From: Strigomonas culicis
Taxonomy: Eukaryota > Euglenozoa > Kinetoplastea > Trypanosomatida > Trypanosomatidae
Reading direction: 5' to 3'
Assembly (NCBI GenBank): GCA_000482145.1
Contig: AUXH01000300.1
Span: forward strand, 1-22,846
DNA: 22,846 nt
Made by a program: the position numbers and the translations under genes. How positions within the stretch are numbered: position 1 is the first letter of the stretch; each line of letters opens with the position of its first letter. This document shows positions 1-7,354 of this stretch, piece after piece. The notes below the pieces were generated by a model. That model was not told where the DNA came from. It ran no database searches and saw nothing but the letters and a program-made list of their open reading frames with translations.

Positions 1-38
<38 letters not shown>
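1..38. repeat. (TA)n microsatellite at left edge
   Basis: This is an uninterrupted TA dinucleotide run that begins at the first base of the window, so its true length is unknown. A similar AT run ends the window at 22811-22846. Such runs are common in AT-rich spacers here and are typical places for an assembly to break. Confidence 0.97.
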
Positions 39-43
<5 letters not shown>

Positions 44-620
44 AAACAAAAATACGACCAAACGTTAAAAAAAAAAGGCGATCACCTATAGGACGTATAC
101 AGAAGATGAAGTATATACAGAGAACAGATAAGCAAAACAGTGAAAAGAGTATAAAAACGCGTTTTGCTTATCGTGTTTGTAAACACATTAAAGTTAAAAG
201 TAAACGTTTAATACAGCTTCTTTTACAAAGCGAAATCAGGGAGAGAAAAAACAAAAAGAAAAAGAACAAAAAAGGGAAACAAATCAATGAAGTAAAAAAC
301 GCGTGTGACGAACTGTGAAAATACAACTTTTTTTTGCCTTGCAGACAGAAAAGATGAGGATGTGAAAGGAAAGAAATCTCAGGAAAAAGTGTCACCTGGA
401 TGCAAACCCTCGCTCTTTTCTTCTTTTACCTTAAAGCCGAGAAAAGAAAAGAAACAGAAGGGAGAAGGGGGAGAGAAATAGCAGTTTATGATTACTACTC
501 TTTGTGTAATAGAGAGATTTAACACTGCAATTGAGATGTGGAAAAATGCACTAGTTTCTGTTTTATGATTAGTATACCATTACCGCTCTATGAGACCTAC
601 ACCTATTGTGGCGCCCACAC
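39..620. other. Spacer downstream of the leftmost gene
   Basis: This AT-rich, purine-rich stretch lies downstream (minus-strand sense) of the gene ending at 621. It would hold that gene's 3' UTR and the processing signals of the next gene to the left. Its minus strand is rich in T/C, for example around 240-300 and 415-480. The short open frames in it are low-complexity Lys/Arg-rich or Phe/Leu-rich strings, so I call no gene. Confidence 0.6.
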
Positions 621-1787
621 CTACTTTTCCTCATCCTCGCCGCCATCGGCCCCCTCCTCCTGTCGTCCGCGCTTCCGGCTGAAGTTCGCCCGTTCGCTCT
701 GCGTGTGCGCCAACTCTGCCTGCGCGCGCTGCTCGGGTGTCTTCTCCGCCAGCACCGACGCGGATCCGCTCTCTGCTTGCTTCTGCAGCCAAGCCACGCG
801 CTTCAGGTACGCCAGCACGGCGCGGCGGTCATCCGCAGAAGGGGCCGGCGCCGCGCGCCTGCCGCCGGCGCCGTCCGTCCCCACCGGCGGCGCTGTCTGC
901 TGCTGCTGAGCGAGCTGCAGCACCGTCTGCGCCGGCGTCAGGCGAGGCCGCAGGCGCGCTGCGCCAGGGCCGCCGCTCCCCACCGTCGGCGCGGACGGCG
1001 GCGGCGCCTGGCGGATCGCCTCCAGCACCTGCCGCGTCGCCCGCTCCGCGTTCGCGAAGGCTATGACGTGGTCGTAGCGGCGGTAGAAGTCTTGCAGCGG
1101 CGCAGACGCCGCGCCCGGCGCGGCCTCGGCGCCCTCCTCGTCCGCGTCTTCTTCCTCCGAGGACGAGAGTGAGATGGAGGACGAGGAGGGCGAGGGCTGC
1201 CGCGGCGACGGCGGCGCCTCCCCGGCCTCCGGCTCCGCCGCGCGCGGCGGGTGCCGCATCCGATGCAACTTGCGGTGGAGGCGCCGCAGGTGCTCCGCGA
1301 CGTCGCCGATGGACGGGTCCAGCAGCGCCACCTCCGTGGGGAGCTGGCCGGCCGCGGTGAGGAATCGCGTCTCGGCCGCGTACAGCTCCGCCCGCCGCTC
1401 CGCCTCCCGCTGCGCCGCGCCGGCGGGCGCCGCCGCGGCCCCCGTCGCGCGGCTGTCCCACGCGCGGACGGAGGGCTGCGCGGTGGCGCGCTGGATGCCG
1501 CTGAAGGACGAGAAGAGCAGGTCCCGCCAGAGCTGGTCGTCGATGCCGCGCCGCTGCGGCTCGGCGGGGCCGCCGCCGCCCTCCTGCCGTGCCGACCGCA
1601 CGTCCGCGAGCGCGAGGGCGTGGCACAGCCGCTGCAGGCCCAGCAGCGGGTACGTGTCACCGCTGTAGCTCAGCGTGTTGCACTCGGCCTCGTCGCGGTG
1701 CACGTCCGTCTGCGCGTACCCTTGCAGCCGGGCGTAGAGTGCGGCCTTGCGGAGCAGCAGCTCCGACCCAGAAAAGGGTTCCGCCAT
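621..1787 (-). CDS. Hypothetical protein, acidic/low-complexity, possibly nuclear (388 aa)
   Basis: I do not recognise this protein. The open frame runs further upstream, but the first good ATG is at 1787, just after a T/C tract with AG candidates near 1798 and 1826, so I start there. Residues 1-110 are a mixed, foldable-looking segment (starting MAEPFSGSEL) with a Leu-rich stretch at 48-61. Residues 125-178 are Arg/Glu/Ala-rich and probably helical. Residues 196-219 form a Ser run followed by an Asp/Glu run, typical of casein kinase 2 targets. Residues 230-262 and 318-366 look helical again, separated by a Pro/Ala/Gly linker. The C-terminus has a basic cluster (RKRGR, 371-375) followed by acidic residues. 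The basic cluster and acidic Ser tract suggest a nuclear protein, but that is inference. Third positions are almost all G or C, which supports real coding. Confidence 0.8.
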   Translation of the reverse strand: MAEPFSGSELLLRKAALYARLQGYAQTDVHRDEAECNTLSYSGDTYPLLGLQRLCHALALADVRSARQEGGGGPAEPQRRGIDDQLWRDLLFSSFSGIQRATAQPSVRAWDSRATGAAAAPAGAAQREAERRAELYAAETRFLTAAGQLPTEVALLDPSIGDVAEHLRRLHRKLHRMRHPPRAAEPEAGEAPPSPRQPSPSSSSISLSSSEEEDADEEGAEAAPGAASAPLQDFYRRYDHVIAFANAERATRQVLEAIRQAPPPSAPTVGSGGPGAARLRPRLTPAQTVLQLAQQQQTAPPVGTDGAGGRRAAPAPSADDRRAVLAYLKRVAWLQKQAESGSASVLAEKTPEQRAQAELAHTQSERANFSRKRGRQEEGADGGEDEEK

Positions 1788-1990
1788 AATAAATCCACTA
1801 CGAAAATGAAAAGAAAAAGCAACTACTTCAGTGGAGACCAACAAAGGGTGAAGAAGACAAAAGGATAGCAGCAGCAGTTGCATGAGGGTCACGGTATAGA
1901 TCCAGGAGTGGCCTGAAAAGCACAGTCCGGTGGCTTTTATTTAGAAAAAAATAAAAATAATCACAATCATAATAAAAAACAGCAATCAAC

Positions 1991-2332
1991 TCAGTTGCCG
2001 GCGGTGGAGGGGAGCGGTGGGATTAAGCTCCAGTCCTGTACGAGGTCGTCCTCCACCGGCTGGCTGGCGCCGCCGATGCGTGTGAAGGCGGTGGGTGCTC
2101 GCACGGAGGCCGCCGCGGACGGCGGCACCTTACTGAAGGGCCCGCCCTGCGGCATGCTGCCCGTCACAGCCCCGCTCGGGCGTATGCCGCGGTCGAGCGG
2201 GCAGTTCGGCAGCATGTGGTAGTGCGACGGGGGCTCGAAGTCAAGGGAGAGCTCTAGCTTGAGGTTGAAGATGGAGAGCGTCGGGTCTTCAATATGGAAA
2301 AAAGGGTGGTGATAACGCGTGTCTCTCGACAT
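1991..2332 (-). CDS. Small hypothetical protein (113 aa)
   Basis: I do not recognise this protein. The ATG at 2332 is the first one after a clear T/C tract and AG (about 2396-2426), giving a predicted 5' UTR of about 63 nt, which supports both the gene and its start. Residues 1-45 (MSRDTRYHHPFFHIEDP...) include an alternating Leu/Phe stretch, FNLKLELSLDFE at 22-33, that could be a beta strand. The rest is Pro/Gly/Ser/Ala-rich and probably disordered, ending in SLIPPLPSTAGN. There is no signal peptide, membrane span or cysteine motif. It lies between the CHAP pseudoenzyme gene and the 388-residue hypothetical gene, with a 203-bp spacer on the left. It could be a small adaptor of a larger complex, but nothing in the sequence fixes a function. 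Confidence 0.7.
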   Translation of the reverse strand: MSRDTRYHHPFFHIEDPTLSIFNLKLELSLDFEPPSHYHMLPNCPLDRGIRPSGAVTGSMPQGGPFSKVPPSAAASVRAPTAFTRIGGASQPVEDDLVQDWSLIPPLPSTAGN

Positions 2333-2902
2333 GGTGGACCGTTTGCCGCACCGTTTCTATAAGAGTATTCGCCCGCAACAGCGAAGTGTGTGAATCTACA
2401 AGGAAACAACAAAAAAAAGTGAAAGCCCTGACAAATCTACGGAGCACGCCGAAAGATGTAAGTGGAGGAAAAGGAGAAGGCAAGCGGACTATCGTATTGT
2501 TCTACTCGTTAGCTTCAGCAGGTCGCATTCCTTTTAGAGATGGCACATATGCACTTCCATCGATGTCGCAAAAAGAAGAAGAAAAAAATTCTTAATAGTT
2601 TTGAAATACACTTGTCTTTTTTGTTGTTGTTTGCTGTCACTGCTACTGTAGGCATTGCTGTTGCTGTCCTTTTGATGCTATTGGTAAAAACATCCATGAC
2701 TGTGTGTACACGGGTAGGTACATACCTCACTAAAAAGAGGGTCAATAAAAAAAGAGTATCTGTTCCAGCAAAAGAAATGTAAGTTTGGCGGCGATTTCTT
2801 AACGCACACATACACAAAAGAAAACAAAATAGTATTAATATAATAATAATGAGAAAACCGAAAAAAAAAGAGAAAAGACGATAACAAGTTAAATGCTCTA
2901 AA
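2333..2902. other. 570-bp spacer with processing signals
   Basis: The AT-rich spacer between two minus-strand genes holds the predicted acceptor for the 113-aa gene (about 2396-2426) and the presumed 3' UTR of the CHAP gene that ends at 2903. Short open frames on both strands (for example 2515-2955 minus and 2540-2782 plus) encode Phe/Leu/Ile-rich or Lys-rich strings with AT-rich codons unlike the neighbouring genes. I see no RNA gene. Confidence 0.55.
2396..2426 (-). promoter_or_regulatory. Predicted spliced-leader acceptor for the 113-aa gene
   Basis: On the minus strand a T-rich tract ends in CTTGTAG, with the AG at 2397-2396. The next ATG is the gene start at 2332. This is the standard layout of trypanosomatid trans-splicing. 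It is predicted from sequence only. Confidence 0.6.
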
Positions 2903-4381
2903 TCAATCGCCAGTGACCGTACCTGCCTTTTCGTTCGGGCGGATCCACTCGACAATGATATTGTTCAGTGTATCTTGCAAATAATAGTTGCGCGAGGGGT
3001 AGTACTCCCGCAGGAGCAGCACCCGACTAAAGGTCTGCTTTTGCAGGTTGCGTGTCTGGAGCACAAAGCTATCGTCCACGTCCGCGAGGGCGCTCGTTGT
3101 GTTGCTCCGCTTCGTGCCGGGCGCACGGACCTCACGGTCGACCCACACTTGATTCTCCCAGTTCTGCTCGGCGACGTAGACCTCATAGTAGAGGGCGCTT
3201 TCCTTCTCCACGACGCTGCCGACGGCCGGCGCGACGGAGGTGCTGCTGGGCACCCTCGTCCGGGAGGCAGCAGTGTCGCTGCTGTTGGCGTGGACACTCA
3301 CGTTCGCCTCCGTGCTGCGGTGGGCACGATGGGCCGCCATCAGGTCCATGACCGTCTCCTCGGGGCTCCGCGGCGTGGCGGACGGGTCCTTTTCCAGGAA
3401 GTACCTGCGCTGCACGGACGGCAGCAGGCTCTGCCAGGTGCGGAAGGGCCCGCGCACCTCCACCACCACGGCCGCGTGGCCGCGCGGCAGCGTGCGGCGG
3501 TTCTTGGCGTAGACGATGAGGTCGCCGATCGTGGGGCGCGCCGCGTGGCGGTTGACGACCCACTCCCGCAGTGGCAGGTTGTTCGCCGTCGTGTGGGTCA
3601 CCTTCGCGATGGTTCGCTGCGAGCTGTTGTCGCCGACGGAGGCCACGGCGGCCCGGTCCTCGCCGCCGCGCTCGACCACGTAGTCGCCCTGCACCATGCG
3701 CGAGGTGCGGCCGCTGGTGGCGGCGCTGCGCTCCGGCCCCGGCAGGTTGTGCAGATGCACCAGCGGGATGCGCTGGCCGCGCGCGGGGCCCTTGAGGTAC
3801 CGCGCGTAGGTGAGGTTGGCCAGCGCGTACGCGGCGTCCACCGGCGGCAGCGTCAGCAGCCGCGTGAGCATCCAATACCGCCGCGCGTACTCCACCGCGT
3901 GCCACTTGTCGCCCGCGTACTCGTTCTGCAGGTCGACGGTCACATAGTGCGGCAGGACTGTGTCGAGATACAGGTGGTTGCAGTTGCTGTAGGCCGCCAC
4001 CCCGTGGCTCTCGCCGAGGAAGTACCCGAAGGGGGTCGTGCAGAAGCGACTGGGGGCCGGCGTCGACTGGCCAAACACAATGTACAGAACGACGAGCAGG
4101 AGCACGAAGGCGAGGACGGCCGCGAAGGCCTGGTGCTCGCAGTGCTCCCGCACCTGGATCACAAGCGGCGATTGCGGCGACGTAATGTACTGCCACAGGT
4201 TGAGATCCCCACCGTTCATCTGGTCCGCGTTGTCGTCCTCACTGCCACAGCCATTGGCACCAGCAGCCGCGTCGCGGTTACCGTTGGAGTTCCGCGTTCG
4301 ACTGAATGTGCCGTATTCCTCTCTGTTTTCGTTGGGGATATTGTCGAAGAGGCTCGCGGGGCGTTGCTTTTCGCGCTTCAT
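2903..4381 (-). CDS. Membrane-anchored CHAP-domain protein lacking the catalytic cysteine (492 aa, probable pseudoenzyme)
   Basis: This is a CHAP-fold (NlpC/P60 superfamily) protein of the glutathionylspermidine-amidase type. The ATG at 4381 follows a T/C tract with AG at 4393-4392. Residues 1-84 are hydrophilic, residues 85-103 form one membrane span (AFAAVLAFVLLLVVLYIVF), and the remainder carries the domain and five N-glycosylation sequons (N189, N252, N360, N366, N427), with none before the span. That suggests an N-in, C-out type II protein. The usual KWQCVEYARR active-site motif reads KWHAVEYARR, so the nucleophile is Ala162. The His of GHAAVVVEV (H302) and the AEQNW motif (404-408) remain. 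Two loops are expanded relative to its paralogues, about residues 211-270 and 311-397. The frame is intact, so this looks like a maintained non-catalytic paralogue, perhaps a binding or regulatory partner. It is the third and most divergent CHAP copy in the window. Confidence 0.88.
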   Translation of the reverse strand: MKREKQRPASLFDNIPNENREEYGTFSRTRNSNGNRDAAAGANGCGSEDDNADQMNGGDLNLWQYITSPQSPLVIQVREHCEHQAFAAVLAFVLLLVVLYIVFGQSTPAPSRFCTTPFGYFLGESHGVAAYSNCNHLYLDTVLPHYVTVDLQNEYAGDKWHAVEYARRYWMLTRLLTLPPVDAAYALANLTYARYLKGPARGQRIPLVHLHNLPGPERSAATSGRTSRMVQGDYVVERGGEDRAAVASVGDNSSQRTIAKVTHTTANNLPLREWVVNRHAARPTIGDLIVYAKNRRTLPRGHAAVVVEVRGPFRTWQSLLPSVQRRYFLEKDPSATPRSPEETVMDLMAAHRAHRSTEANVSVHANSSDTAASRTRVPSSTSVAPAVGSVVEKESALYYEVYVAEQNWENQVWVDREVRAPGTKRSNTTSALADVDDSFVLQTRNLQKQTFSRVLLLREYYPSRNYYLQDTLNNIIVEWIRPNEKAGTVTGD

Positions 4382-4391
4382 GTTGGCTCAA

Positions 4392-4414
4392 CTAAAGAAA
4401 AAAAAAAGAAGAAA
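4392..4414 (-). promoter_or_regulatory. Predicted spliced-leader acceptor for the CHAP pseudoenzyme gene
   Basis: On the minus strand a run of T/C ends in TTTCTTTAG, with the AG at 4393-4392. It lies about 10 nt before the ATG at 4381. The predicted 5' UTR is very short, so an acceptor further upstream is also possible. Confidence 0.5.
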
Positions 4415-4644
4415 ATGAAGTATATGCTTCTCCCTTCAAAAAAAAAAAGGACTACAATGCAGTCTTAACGTGTTACGTTTCAGCACAACGTTATAATGGT
4501 CGGTGGTGCTGTCCTCTACTGTGGCGTCTCTGCCAAGAGAAGCGTAGTTTTTTTTATATAATTATATATCTAATTATCTATTCTCCCTTTGCGTATGTAC
4601 AGACACCCATCCACACAGAAAAAACAGAAAACAAAAAGAACAGA

Positions 4645-4668
4645 AGAGAGAGAGAGAGAGAGAGAGAG
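4645..4668. repeat. (GA)n microsatellite
   Basis: A pure AG dinucleotide run in the spacer between two CHAP genes. On the transcribed strand it reads (CT)n and could act as a polypyrimidine tract, which in trypanosomatids can couple polyadenylation of the upstream gene to splicing of the downstream one. Confidence 0.9.
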
Positions 4669-4831
4669 TAAACAAATGAAACAATGGAAGAGCGTGCCAT
4701 TTTTCCTTTCTTCCAGCATGGGAAACATATTGGAGTTGTAATGAAACCCCTTCAGCCATCGCTGCCTATATATGGAACATACACCTATGATAGCACAATG
4801 AGAACATATTAAATAGCAACGATAGCCTTGA

Positions 4832-5848
4832 TCACAACTGCTCCTTCTCCCGAAAGGTGGCGTCTTGCATTTCCTCCACCACATACCCCACCCATCCCAA
4901 AATGGGATATGCACCGTCCACGATGGTATACCTGCCCACCGTCTCGTCGACGTGGAGCTGCAGCTTGCGGGAGTAGTTGTAAAAAGGGCCCGGCCACCGC
5001 TGGCTGTCCCAGTTCTGCTCCGCGATGTACACCTCGCGGTGGTCCGGCACCACGCGCACAATGACGGCCACGTGGCCGTACGGGAACTCGCCGGTGTCGC
5101 CGTCGCGGGGGTAGATGAGGAGGTCGCCGGTGCGCGGGAGGGCGCCACCGGGCTGCCCGTTGGCCGTCTTGCGCAGCGGCACCGCCCTGCCGTCCAGCAG
5201 GTACGCCACCTGCAGCTGCTCGTAGATGTCGGCGGCGCCGTCGACGGAGCCGAAGTAGGCCGGCACGGGGGTGCCGGCCAGCACCCAGTACCGCCGCGCG
5301 TACTCCACGCACTGCCACTTCATGCCCGAGCGGACCTGTGCGTGGCTGCTGTTGACGTGCACAACGAAGCTGCCCAGGTCCGCGTCCGCGCCGGCCGGGG
5401 GGTGCACCGCGTCGCGTGAGAGGGGGAGATAGTAGTCCAAGTACGAAATGCACGTCTTGCTGTTGCAGTTGCTGAAGCCGACGACGCCGTTGTGCGAGCC
5501 CAGGATGGCGCCGAAGTGCTCGGCCGCGACCTCCGCGCATCGGTGCGGCGCGCACTCGTCCGGCACCGCCGCGCCCCCCCCGGCCGCGCCAGCCCCTCCG
5601 CGCGTGCTGTCCTCCACCCCCACCCCGTGGCGGTGGTGCATACTCAGCAGAAAGACCGCCGCAAGAGCCCACACGAAGATGCCAATAAAGATGCTGGAGG
5701 AGCACGCGCATTTCAATCGCGGGTCGACATCGATGTCGGCGCTGTCCTCCACTTGGAAGCTCAGCGTGTCACCCTTGCCCTGCCCCGTGGCCTTGTGCGC
5801 CGGCACAGGGTCTCGCGCAGAATCGATCGCCGCACCACGGTGTCGCAT
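4832..5848 (-). CDS. Membrane-anchored CHAP-domain amidase/peptidase, catalytic residues intact (338 aa)
   Basis: This is a type II membrane CHAP protein. Residues 1-51 are hydrophilic, residues 52-69 form one membrane span (SIFIGIFVWALAAVFLLS), then comes a Gly/Ala-rich linker and the CHAP module at about 108-328. Active-site elements are complete: Cys180 in MKWQCVEYARRYW, His259 in PYGHVAVIV, and Glu277 in the IAEQNW motif. The C-terminal YTIVDGAYPILGW segment also matches the amidase domain of glutathionylspermidine synthetase. Both sequons (N166, N291) lie after the span, which places the domain in the lumen or outside the cell. The family cleaves amide bonds, as in glutathionylspermidine or peptidoglycan peptides; the substrate here is unknown. 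There is no synthetase (ATP-grasp) half, so this is not trypanothione synthetase. The ATG at 5848 is the first after the predicted acceptor at 5931-5932. It is closest in layout to the copy at 10220-11326, sharing the GTPVPAYFGS motif. Confidence 0.9.
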   Translation of the reverse strand: MRHRGAAIDSARDPVPAHKATGQGKGDTLSFQVEDSADIDVDPRLKCACSSSIFIGIFVWALAAVFLLSMHHRHGVGVEDSTRGGAGAAGGGAAVPDECAPHRCAEVAAEHFGAILGSHNGVVGFSNCNSKTCISYLDYYLPLSRDAVHPPAGADADLGSFVVHVNSSHAQVRSGMKWQCVEYARRYWVLAGTPVPAYFGSVDGAADIYEQLQVAYLLDGRAVPLRKTANGQPGGALPRTGDLLIYPRDGDTGEFPYGHVAVIVRVVPDHREVYIAEQNWDSQRWPGPFYNYSRKLQLHVDETVGRYTIVDGAYPILGWVGYVVEEMQDATFREKEQL

Positions 5849-6282
5849 AAGACGGGCAGTTAGAGATGCTCTCGCACAAGTTGTAAAACGTCAGAACCGC
5901 AACAGTAAACAAAGAAGTCGAATGTCTCAGCTGAAAATGGAATCAGGCAGACAGCAAGAAAGATGTGGAAGAGAAGTGTGAGCTGTTAGCAATAGAAAAC
6001 CAGAAAACACACACGTACCACATAAAAGAGTTACAATTGCGCCTGCTAGAACGGCTGCTCGTGTAGACATGCACTTGCTGAACCTGATAAAATGAAGCCC
6101 GCAAAGGAAAAAAAAACGATAAGGAACATGCTGCTGGCAGATAAACCGAAAGACTAATGATTCATTTTTTTTATTACCGATGATGTGGAAATGAAGCAAA
6201 TTAACAAACAAAAAGAGACCAAAAACAATAGAGTATGAAGGAAGCGGGTGCACAGGAAAGGCCAGCGAACCGCCGTATTCAC
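5849..6282. other. 434-bp spacer upstream of the intact CHAP gene
   Basis: The spacer contains the predicted trans-splice acceptor of the CHAP gene at 5931-5985 and the presumed 3' UTR of the phosphatase gene. A 47-codon minus-strand frame (5927-6070, starting MSTRAAVLAGAIV) encodes a hydrophobic stretch. It ends inside the polypyrimidine tract, so I treat it as non-coding. Confidence 0.5.
5931..5985 (-). promoter_or_regulatory. Predicted spliced-leader acceptor for the CHAP gene at 4832-5848
   Basis: On the minus strand a pyrimidine-rich stretch (CTCTTCC...CTTTCTTGC...) ends in CCATTTTCAG, with the AG at 5932-5931. It would give a 5' UTR of about 82 nt, and the first ATG after it is the gene start. 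Confidence 0.6.
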
Positions 6283-7053
6283 CTACTCCAACAGGATCTC
6301 CTTTAAGCAGTTCAAGTCCTCCGCTGTGAGCCCCATGTACTCCTTCGCATACGCGTCGAGCCCCCCGACCGACTGAATCGTCTTCTCCGCCGTTGTAAGA
6401 AACAACGGATTGACCGTCCAGAGCACATGCATGGACGCCTGATCCATGCCTAGCCCGCCGAGGTACGCATCGGCGTCGTGCGGCTGCTTGAAGTACGTGT
6501 TGGTCAGTAAGTAGTCCGCGTGGATATCCTTCTCGTTCACACCGACCAGGCGCAGAATGAGGTAGATGGTGATGCCGGTACGGTCCTTGCCCGCGGTGCA
6601 GTGGACGAGCACGGCATTCTCACTGGAGGGCTTGATGTCAACAATTGTCTTCACAATGTTGCCAAACGTTTTGGCGTGCTCGAGCACAAACGCGGTGTAT
6701 ATCTCCAGAAAGAGATTGTGAGTGATCTCCGCCGTGAAGGGCTTTCCCGCTCTGCACCAGTCTTCCATGTGCGTGGTGTTGATACCAACATCATGTCGCT
6801 TCACGTTTTCAATACTGTAATTCTTCACCTTGACCTCTTGGGGGGATCGCAGGTCAAATGTTGAGTGGACGTGGATCTTTTCGATTAGGATACGCTTCGC
6901 ATCCTCCACAGGCACCTCGGCGAGCTGATCGGAGCGGTACAGCACGCCCCACTTGGTTGTCTTGCCGTTCTCAGCCGAGTAGCCGCCCACGTTGCGAAGG
7001 TTGGTTGTGCCCTTCAGCGCCACGTGCCGCATTTTCTGTACCTCGTTCAGCAT
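6283..7053 (-). CDS. Atypical tyrosine/dual-specificity (possibly lipid) phosphatase, HCxxGKDRTG family (256 aa)
   Basis: This is a cysteine-based phosphatase of the bacterial-like Y_phosphatase3 family (relatives: Mycobacterium MptpB, Listeria LipA, and the atypical Leishmania DUSP-type lipid phosphatase). The signature HCTAGKDRTG is at 151-160, with nucleophile Cys152 and Arg158. The Lys after Gly is typical of this family and of phosphoinositide-active members. The N-terminal NLRNVGGY (18-25) and LYRSDQL (38-44) motifs and FDLRSPQE (66-73) are also family hallmarks. There is no signal peptide or membrane span, so it is probably cytosolic. The length is normal for the family. The ATG at 7053 lies a few bases after an AG (7060-7059) that follows a T-rich tract; a second Met at residue 8 is an alternative. 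The likely substrates are phosphotyrosine or phosphoinositides. GC content is lower than in several neighbours. It sits between the intact CHAP gene and the acylated orphan gene. Confidence 0.9.
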   Translation of the reverse strand: MLNEVQKMRHVALKGTTNLRNVGGYSAENGKTTKWGVLYRSDQLAEVPVEDAKRILIEKIHVHSTFDLRSPQEVKVKNYSIENVKRHDVGINTTHMEDWCRAGKPFTAEITHNLFLEIYTAFVLEHAKTFGNIVKTIVDIKPSSENAVLVHCTAGKDRTGITIYLILRLVGVNEKDIHADYLLTNTYFKQPHDADAYLGGLGMDQASMHVLWTVNPLFLTTAEKTIQSVGGLDAYAKEYMGLTAEDLNCLKEILLE

Positions 7054-7354
7054 TTGCGCTCAAGAAATAACAGGAGCAAGAATGAGTAAGTCAACAAAGA
7101 AAGATAGAAGCTTCTATTGCGTCAAGAGAAGGACGTTGTCAGAGTGAAAAGAGGGATAGAAGGGGAACATACATTCGGCAAACTCATCATAGAGGAAAAC
7201 AAACAAACAAAAAAAAAACATAAGCACATCAAATGTGCAACCTATTAGCACATGCTTATCATAGTATAGTCATGTTCTTACATGGTTGTGTGGCCCGGAT
7301 CGGACTGTATATGCAAATGTATTTTTTTTTCCTTTTCAGTCACTGGTCTACGGA
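7054..7354. other. 301-bp spacer
   Basis: An AT-rich spacer between the orphan gene and the phosphatase gene. On the minus strand it has T-rich runs near 7210-7220 and 7320-7335. It presumably holds the 3' UTR of the former and the 5' UTR of the latter. I see no further feature. Confidence 0.5.

Larger units (their letters stand above)
4382..4831. other. 450-bp spacer between two CHAP genes
   Basis: This is an AT-rich spacer holding the acceptor of the downstream CHAP gene (4392-4414), a second T-run near 4440 (minus sense), and a GA microsatellite at 4645-4668 that reads as a T/C tract on the coding strand. It would include the 3' UTR of the CHAP gene ending at 4832. I see no convincing gene. 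Confidence 0.55.

Noticed and set aside
829..1660. Overlapping minus-strand frames rich in Arg/Ala/Pro within the 388-codon gene
   Set aside because: High GC keeps several frames open. Their composition is nearly pure Arg/Ala/Pro/Gly and they lack a start after a splice signal.
2515..2955. 146-codon minus-strand frame with hydrophobic segments
   Set aside because: It overlaps the 3' end of the CHAP gene, starts from a non-ATG codon, and uses AT-rich spacer codons. It is 3' UTR.
2975..4468. Long plus-strand open frame (497 codons) opposite the CHAP pseudoenzyme gene
   Set aside because: It is a shadow of the G/C-biased minus-strand gene, is Val/Arg/His-rich without a recognisable domain, and opposes the direction of all other genes.
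5927..6070. 47-codon hydrophobic ORF (MSTRAAVLAGAIV...) on the minus strand
   Set aside because: It runs into the polypyrimidine tract and AG used by the downstream CHAP gene, so it is most likely removed or non-coding spacer.
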